A stretch of DNA of 64,000 nt from Fluviicola sp. (GTDB taxonomy: Bacteria; Bacteroidota; Bacteroidia; Flavobacteriales_D; Crocinitomicaceae), in the NCBI GenBank assembly GCA_029866325.1, contig JARWZO010000029.1, forward strand, positions 62,001 to 126,000. Reading direction: 5' to 3'. A program made the position numbers and the translations under genes. The notes under the pieces were generated by a model. That model made no database searches. It was not told the origin of the DNA and was given only the letters and a program-made list of their open reading frames with translations. Shown one piece after another: positions 58,572 through 64,000 of the stretch. Numbering within the stretch: position 1 is the stretch's first letter; every line of letters starts with the position of its first letter.

Positions 58572-58586
58572 GTTTTTTTTTTCATT

Positions 58587-58640
58587 TCCCACAGATGCGC
58601 AGATTTTTTCGCGCCTAACGGACGCGCTAATTTTCAGACT
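58587..58640. repeat. second copy of the TCCCACAGATGCGCAGATTTTTT...CCTAACGG element
   Basis: TCCCACAGATGCGCAGATTTTTTCGCGCCTAACGGACGCGCTAATTTT, compare 32806 onward. Confidence 0.85.
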
Positions 58641-58672
58641 TCGATTTCTTTCTTGTGTAGATTAATTTCAGC

Positions 58673-58822
58673 TTACACTGAATCGAAACGTTTTTTCTTG
58701 ATTGCTGCCAATTGTTTTTTGTAATCAGAACAGTCATCGTTTTTTGCAATTCCTTGGAGTGACTTCAAACGAGATGAATAGTCCGATTCACTATTTCCTG
58801 TTTGGTTAGGCTTTGTTTTCAT
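58673..58822 (-). CDS. small protein, 49 aa, unknown function
   Basis: Minus strand MKTKPNQTGNSESDYSSRLKSLQGIAKNDDCSDYKKQLAAIKKKRFDSV*. Confidence 0.55.
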   Translation of the reverse strand: MKTKPNQTGNSESDYSSRLKSLQGIAKNDDCSDYKKQLAAIKKKRFDSV

Positions 58823-59015
58823 CTTTGGTTTATTTCAACCCTAAAGATACAAAAAACTGTGTTTCAACACTAAAATACACCTATTTTAAATGGATTTAAT
58901 AAAGAATAATTTGATCATTAATATTGGATGGAAAATTTGATTTCACCAAAACCGCCATCCAACACCGCGTCCGCCTATGGCGTGATCAAAAATCAAGCAT
59001 CAAACATCTTTTAAA

Positions 59016-59429
59016 TCAAGCATTCAACGTATACTCCACCGAAATAGCTGTATTCAACAATTTAGAAATCGGACAGTTTTGTTCTGCATCTTTTACCAAT
59101 TCGGCAAATTTATCCGCATCAATTGACGGAACGGTTGCTTTCAAAGTTAAATGCGATTTGGTAATAGAACCGTCTTCAAATGTAATCGCGCAAGCAGTCT
59201 CCAATTCGGTAGGCTCAAATCCGGCTCCGCCTAAGTTAAAACTCAACTTCATGGTGAAACAACCGGCATGTGCAGCAGCAATTAATTCTTCCGGATTGGT
59301 ACCTACTCCTTCTGCAAAACGTGAATTAAATGAGTATTGAGTAGCTGATAAAACCGTGCTTTGTGTTGTCAAATGACCTTTCCCTTCTTTTCCCGATCCG
59401 TTCCAAACGGCTGTTGCTTTTCTAATCAT
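59016..59429 (-). CDS. OsmC/Ohr family peroxiredoxin
   Basis: FAEGVGTNPEELIAAAHAGCFTMKLSF; AEQNCPISKLLN. Confidence 0.92.
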   Translation of the reverse strand: MIRKATAVWNGSGKEGKGHLTTQSTVLSATQYSFNSRFAEGVGTNPEELIAAAHAGCFTMKLSFNLGGAGFEPTELETACAITFEDGSITKSHLTLKATVPSIDADKFAELVKDAEQNCPISKLLNTAISVEYTLNA

Positions 59430-59431
59430 AT

Positions 59432-60076
59432 CTATTTGTTTAAAGGTTTCAAATCATAAATACTGCGGATCTCCGCGAATTCCTTTTCCATATCCAAACC
59501 AAGATCAACCAATTTTCCGGTGCGCACATCGAAAACCCAACCGTGAACCGACGGAAAGCCAGTTGCATACCATGAACGTTGCACATGATCTATTTTGATG
59601 ACGTTAAGGCATTGCTCCAGCACGTTCAATTCCACTAAGCGATCAAAACGCTTTTGGGTTTCATCAATACCATCCAATTCAGCGCGGTGAAAACGGTAAA
59701 CATCCCGCAAGGTTTGTAACCACGAATTCAATTGACCCATATCAGTCGGATTCATAGCTGCTTTCACGCCACCACACTCGTAATGACCACAAATGATAAT
59801 GTGTTTTACTTTCAAAAATTCGACAGCATATTGCACCACTGCATTCACATTATTGTCTGTAGTAATCACCAAATTGGCGATGTTACGATGTACGAAAATC
59901 TCTCCGGGCTCAGCACCCATCAACTCTTCAGCCGTAACACGACTATCTGCACAACCGATGTATAAATATTCCGGATGCTGACCCTTGGCCAGTTTTTCAA
60001 AGTAATTGATGTCGATGGAAAGCTTTTGCGCCACCCATTCTTCGTTGTTTTTGAATAGTTCTTTGAAATTGATCAT
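59432..60076 (-). CDS. can: beta-class carbonic anhydrase
   Basis: IGCADSRVTAEELMGAEPGEIFVHRNIANLV; IICGHYECGGVKAAM. Confidence 0.95.
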   Translation of the reverse strand: MINFKELFKNNEEWVAQKLSIDINYFEKLAKGQHPEYLYIGCADSRVTAEELMGAEPGEIFVHRNIANLVITTDNNVNAVVQYAVEFLKVKHIIICGHYECGGVKAAMNPTDMGQLNSWLQTLRDVYRFHRAELDGIDETQKRFDRLVELNVLEQCLNVIKIDHVQRSWYATGFPSVHGWVFDVRTGKLVDLGLDMEKEFAEIRSIYDLKPLNK

Positions 60077-60225
60077 TGTTCGTTTGGTTAAATAAGGTCG
60101 TCAATACCTTCTTGCGTATAGCGCAACAAAAATGAAGAAAACCTAGCGTTCAGTAACCAAACTTACTTAAATAACCATTACGCACTTTTAGGAAAGTATA
60201 CCTTATTTTGGGGAAAGCAGTAAAA

Positions 60226-61197
60226 TCAACCTTTCATCAACTTGGCTGCATCCGGTGCGAAATACGTCAAAATGCCATCTGCTCCGGCACGGCGAATGCT
60301 CAATAACATTTCCATCATCGTTCGTTCGTAATCCAACCAACCATTTCTGGAAGCCGCATACACCATGGCGCATTCTCCACTCACGTTGTAAGCCGTAATC
60401 GGTTGTGCGAAATGTTCTTTCAACAAATGAATGACATCCAGGTAACACAAGGCCGGTTTTACCATCAGGAAATCGGCTCCTTCTGCCACATCCAATTCCG
60501 CCTCAATCAATGCTTCGCGCTTATTGGCCGGATTCATCTGGTATGTTTTTTTATCGCCCGATTTCGGGGCAGAATTCAAGGCTTCTCGGAAAGGTCCGTA
60601 AAACGCACTGGCATATTTGGCTGTATACGACATGATGGAAACATCCGTAAATCCGGCTTCATCCAATTCATCGCGAATGACACCTACTCTTCCGTCCATC
60701 ATATCCGACGGTCCTACAATATCAATTCCGGCTTGTGCTTGAGCAACAGCCATTCGACCCAAAATAGGCAAGGTTTTATCGTTGACGATTTTCCCGTTTT
60801 CAACCAAACCGTCATGACCGTCAGAAGAATACGGATCAAGAGCCACATCCGACATCAAAACCGCTTCCGGAAAACGTTCTTTCAACGTGCGGATAACGTG
60901 CAGATAGAAATTCTCCTCTGCATAACTATAAGAACCGATTGTATCCTTCAAATGCTCATCAACAGCCGGGAACAAATCAAAGGTTCTGATTCCTGATTCC
61001 ATCCAACCTTCAAAAGCAGGCAATAGTTGATCCAAACTCCATCTGAAATTGTTCGGTAACGAGCTGATTTCGTGCTTAATTCCCTTCCCGTCTTGCAAAA
61101 AAACAGGATAAATCAAATGTTCAACACCCAATTTGGTTTCTTCAATCATGGAGCGAATAGCTGCATTTTTACGGTTTCTTCTCGGACGGATATTCAT
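60226..61197 (-). CDS. hemB: porphobilinogen synthase
   Basis: DVALDPYSSDGHDGLV; IVGPSDMMDGRVGVIRDELDEAGF; DFLMVKPALCYLDVI. Confidence 0.97.
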   Translation of the reverse strand: MNIRPRRNRKNAAIRSMIEETKLGVEHLIYPVFLQDGKGIKHEISSLPNNFRWSLDQLLPAFEGWMESGIRTFDLFPAVDEHLKDTIGSYSYAEENFYLHVIRTLKERFPEAVLMSDVALDPYSSDGHDGLVENGKIVNDKTLPILGRMAVAQAQAGIDIVGPSDMMDGRVGVIRDELDEAGFTDVSIMSYTAKYASAFYGPFREALNSAPKSGDKKTYQMNPANKREALIEAELDVAEGADFLMVKPALCYLDVIHLLKEHFAQPITAYNVSGECAMVYAASRNGWLDYERTMMEMLLSIRRAGADGILTYFAPDAAKLMKG

Positions 61198-61361
61198 GTC
61201 TTCTTGCTTTCCGCAAATGTAGCAAGAAATTACAGGCTCACCGGAACACGTTAAATACTCATTAGTTATTCACTTTTATTAACAAATAGCCTTGTGAGTA
61301 TCGATTTTTGTATATTTTAGTCGCGAATTAGAACACAATAAATAATTGTAACATCTACTCT

Positions 61362-62246
61362 ATGAATTCAACATTCTCAGTCATTTTTGCAAGTATTGCA
61401 CTGGCAGGAATTTTTACCGCCTGTGGCTCAAATGACGATAAGCCTGAAGTAGCAAAAGAAGTATTGGACCCGAATAGTTCATTAAACACCAACTTTGACG
61501 GTAAAATCTTTAGTATTCCTTCTCCGATGCAAACAGCAATGTTGCTACAAGAAGCGAATGCACCTTTCAACGAATCATATTTAAACAGTATTGATAATGT
61601 AGAAAACTACAGCACAGAAATGAAGCGTGCATTGAATTTGGGGATTTACGGAACCGATTTGGGATACCTGGCAATCTACAAACAAAACAGTCTTTCGTTG
61701 AAGTATTTGGCTACTATTGAAAAGTTAACATCCAAATTAGGGTTGGAAGGCGCTTTTGATAAAGAATTCATGTCGCGTTTTGAGAAAAACAGCACCAATC
61801 AAGATTCAATGATGGTGATTGTTTCTGATGCTTTTAAGAAATCAGATAACTTCCTGAAATCAAACGACCGTAAATCGGTTTCATCACTCATTCTTGTAGG
61901 CGGATGGATTGAATCGTTGTACTTAGCGTGTGCGATCAATCCGGATGGTAAAAACGTAAAAATCTCCCAACGAATCGGTGAACAACGTGAAACATTGGCT
62001 ACGATTATTGAAATTTTGGATAAATACAACAAAAAAGGAACTAATGACGAGTTGATTGCTCAAATGAAAGACTTGAAAGTTGATTTCGATAAAATCGTTA
62101 TTGACTATGAGTTTGTGCAACCGAAAACGGAAGCAAGCAAAAAACTCACCACTTTGCGTCATAAAACAACCGTAAAAATGGACGCGGCTCTTTTGAAAAC
62201 GATCAATGAGAAAATCACTTCTATCCGTCAAAAAATCACAGCTTAA
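61362..62246 (+). CDS. hypothetical lipoprotein
   Basis: Lipobox IFTACGSNDD; alpha-rich soluble domain. Confidence 0.8.
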   Translation: MNSTFSVIFASIALAGIFTACGSNDDKPEVAKEVLDPNSSLNTNFDGKIFSIPSPMQTAMLLQEANAPFNESYLNSIDNVENYSTEMKRALNLGIYGTDLGYLAIYKQNSLSLKYLATIEKLTSKLGLEGAFDKEFMSRFEKNSTNQDSMMVIVSDAFKKSDNFLKSNDRKSVSSLILVGGWIESLYLACAINPDGKNVKISQRIGEQRETLATIIEILDKYNKKGTNDELIAQMKDLKVDFDKIVIDYEFVQPKTEASKKLTTLRHKTTVKMDAALLKTINEKITSIRQKITA

Positions 62247-62256
62247 ACACGTATTT

Positions 62257-62679
62257 ATGAAAAAGTTAGCAGTTATTACCGCTTTGTTATTGGCATCAGC
62301 AACGATGTCTTACGCGCAGGATTGTGAATCACTTGTAAAGGCGTGTGAAGTTCACTTAAAAGGAAAAAACAACAATTTCGTGTCAGACGGTCAAGTGTAT
62401 ACAGCTTTCCTTGATCGTGAAAAGGCCGAATTTAAAACCACTTTTTTCGGTGGTTCTACCTATAGAATTGCAGCTACTGCAGGTGAAGATGATACGTACG
62501 TTATTTTCACGGTAACCGATACAAAAGGCAACTTGTTGTTTACCAATAAGAATTATAAAAACAGTACCTATTGGGATTTTAAAGTTCCGAATACCATTCC
62601 GGTGATTATTTCCACCGAATTGGACATGGACAAAAAAGTAACCGGTTGTGCCGTAATGATGATCGGTTTTAAACGTTAA
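62257..62679 (+). CDS. hypothetical secreted protein
   Basis: MKKLAVITALLLASATMSYAQ signal peptide; start taken at 62257. Confidence 0.75.
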   Translation: MKKLAVITALLLASATMSYAQDCESLVKACEVHLKGKNNNFVSDGQVYTAFLDREKAEFKTTFFGGSTYRIAATAGEDDTYVIFTVTDTKGNLLFTNKNYKNSTYWDFKVPNTIPVIISTELDMDKKVTGCAVMMIGFKR

Positions 62680-62711
62680 TGCTTAGATCACCACACTAAA
62701 ATAGAGTCATT

Positions 62712-64000
62712 ATGAGTGAACGTATACTTCGTGCATTGATGCAACTTTTTGCCATTATTGCAAAAGTTGATGAAGTTACCGACACTAGCAAAGAAGCCAT
62801 TGAAAGCTCCAATGGACGAAGAATCATTGAAGGATTTTTGCGTTCGGAACTCAACAATGAACTCATACAAAAATACATTCAGCAGTTCGACGAATTTTTG
62901 CTCGTTCACCACAATGGTTCTGCTAAAAAGGACGGTGAGCGCAAGCGCACATCCGTTAACTCGGTAAAAGTTTTACGCATCTGCTCGCAGATCAATGAAG
63001 AGTTGACGCAGCGTCAGAAAATGATCGTACTGATTCGTATTTTCGAATTCATTCATGCCAACGATCAGGTTCAGGAACAGGAACAAGAGTTCGTTCACAC
63101 AGTGGCTGAATCGTTCAACATTTCCGAAAAAGAATACTTACAGTTAAAAAGTTTCATTGAAGCACCAATTGCGACTATTCTTGATGAAGAGCCGTTTTTA
63201 TATGTTTCTGCGAAAGAAATGACGCTTGAAAAAGCGCAGTTTTTACCCCTGGAAGGTTTGGAAGGCACCATTCGGATCATTCGGATGGAAAGTATCAACA
63301 TCATCTTTTTCCGTCATTTCGGGCCGGATGAATTGGCTCTAAACGGTCAGATTGTTTCCAACGAACGGAATCATATCCTAAATCAGGGGTCAACTATTCG
63401 TACTACGAAAAGTGCTCCTATTTATTACAGCGATGTTATCTCTCGTTTTTTGAGTGACGGAACTCGTGAAAAAATATCCTTTCGGGTCGATCACCTGCAA
63501 TTTCACTTTAAAGGTGGAAAAGTGGGGCTTCATGAAATCAATTTTGCCGAACAATCCGGTAAATTGATTGGCGTCATGGGTGGTTCGGGTGCCGGTAAAT
63601 CGACATTTCTGAACGTATTGAACGGTAACTACACGCCAACTTTTGGATCTGTTACCATTAACGGAGTTGATCTTCACCGCGAAAAAGAACGACTGGAAGG
63701 TGTGATTGGTTTTGTGAGTCAGGATGATTTGCTCATTGAGGAATTGTCGGTTTTCCAAAACCTGTATTTCAACGCCAAACTCTGCTTCAACGATTTGACC
63801 GAAAAACAGATCAAAAAGAAGGTCATCGATTTGCTTTCGAACATCGGACTGAATGAAGTGAGAAATCTGAAAGTAGGAAGTCCGCTGGAAAAAACCATTT
63901 CAGGAGGTCAGCGTAAACGCTTGAATATTGCCCTGGAATTGATCCGTGAACCGGCCGTTTTATACGTCGATGAACCAACTTCGGGATTATCATCGCGCGA
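62712..64000 (+). CDS. ABC transporter ATP-binding protein with N-terminal TerB-like region (3' truncated by window)
   Basis: Open from ATG 62712 to window end; N-terminal LMQLFAIIAKVDEVTDTSKEAIES...; Walker A GGSGAGKSTFLNVLNG, signature SGGQRKRLNIALELI, Walker B VLYVDEPTSGLSS. Missing from the ORF track because it has no stop in the window. Confidence 0.85.
   Translation, partial: MSERILRALMQLFAIIAKVDEVTDTSKEAIESSNGRRIIEGFLRSELNNELIQKYIQQFDEFLLVHHNGSAKKDGERKRTSVNSVKVLRICSQINEELTQRQKMIVLIRIFEFIHANDQVQEQEQEFVHTVAESFNISEKEYLQLKSFIEAPIATILDEEPFLYVSAKEMTLEKAQFLPLEGLEGTIRIIRMESINIIFFRHFGPDELALNGQIVSNERNHILNQGSTIRTTKSAPIYYSDVISRFLSDGTREKISFRVDHLQFHFKGGKVGLHEINFAEQSGKLIGVMGGSGAGKSTFLNVLNGNYTPTFGSVTINGVDLHREKERLEGVIGFVSQDDLLIEELSVFQNLYFNAKLCFNDLTEKQIKKKVIDLLSNIGLNEVRNLKVGSPLEKTISGGQRKRLNIALELIREPAVLYVDEPTSGLSSR

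Noticed and set aside
60403-60996. 197-aa plus-strand ORF antisense to hemB
   Set aside because: Antisense shadow; no recognisable protein features.
1-64000. tRNA/rRNA genes, prophage, transposase
   Set aside because: No tRNA-like TΨC/anticodon patterns, rRNA segments, phage structural genes or transposase ORFs were recognised by eye; a tRNAscan/Infernal run would be decisive.

Overview
Bacteroidota-type chromosome window. The evidence is dense Flavobacteriia-like housekeeping genes, T9SS C-terminal sorting domains, BshA, and promoters of the form TTG-N18/19-TAnnTTTG. The core is ordinary: LptF/G permease, glycosyltransferases, ribBA, lolD, pyrC, trxB, pcm, acyl-CoA carboxylase, M13 peptidase, SPFH protein, bshA, a GH3/beta-lactamase fusion, mutL, two rhomboids, proC, a complete hisGDCBHAF(IE) operon, can and hemB. 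The parts most worth a second look are: (1) an orphan protein with an eCIS-cargo-like N-terminus (7.2-8.3 kb); (2) a visibly AT-rich island (42.6-46.6 kb) in which three genes are each preceded by a copy of the same ~120-165 bp repeat, one encoding a GHKL ATPase with a PD-(D/E)XK-like C-terminus; (3) a DNase II-like protein with two HxK motifs and no obvious signal peptide (25.5-26.7 kb); (4) a YHYH / arylsulfotransferase / MbnP / di-haem peroxidase cluster (46.6-51.4 kb); (5) a his-operon attenuator with a His-rich leader peptide (MKMTQLFHHHHHLHC) that is probably leaderless; (6) several small ORFs below the 60-aa cutoff; (7) dispersed palindromic and inverted-repeat families. No rRNA, tRNA, CRISPR array, transposase or prophage was recognised. 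All homology calls come from reading the translations; no database search was run.
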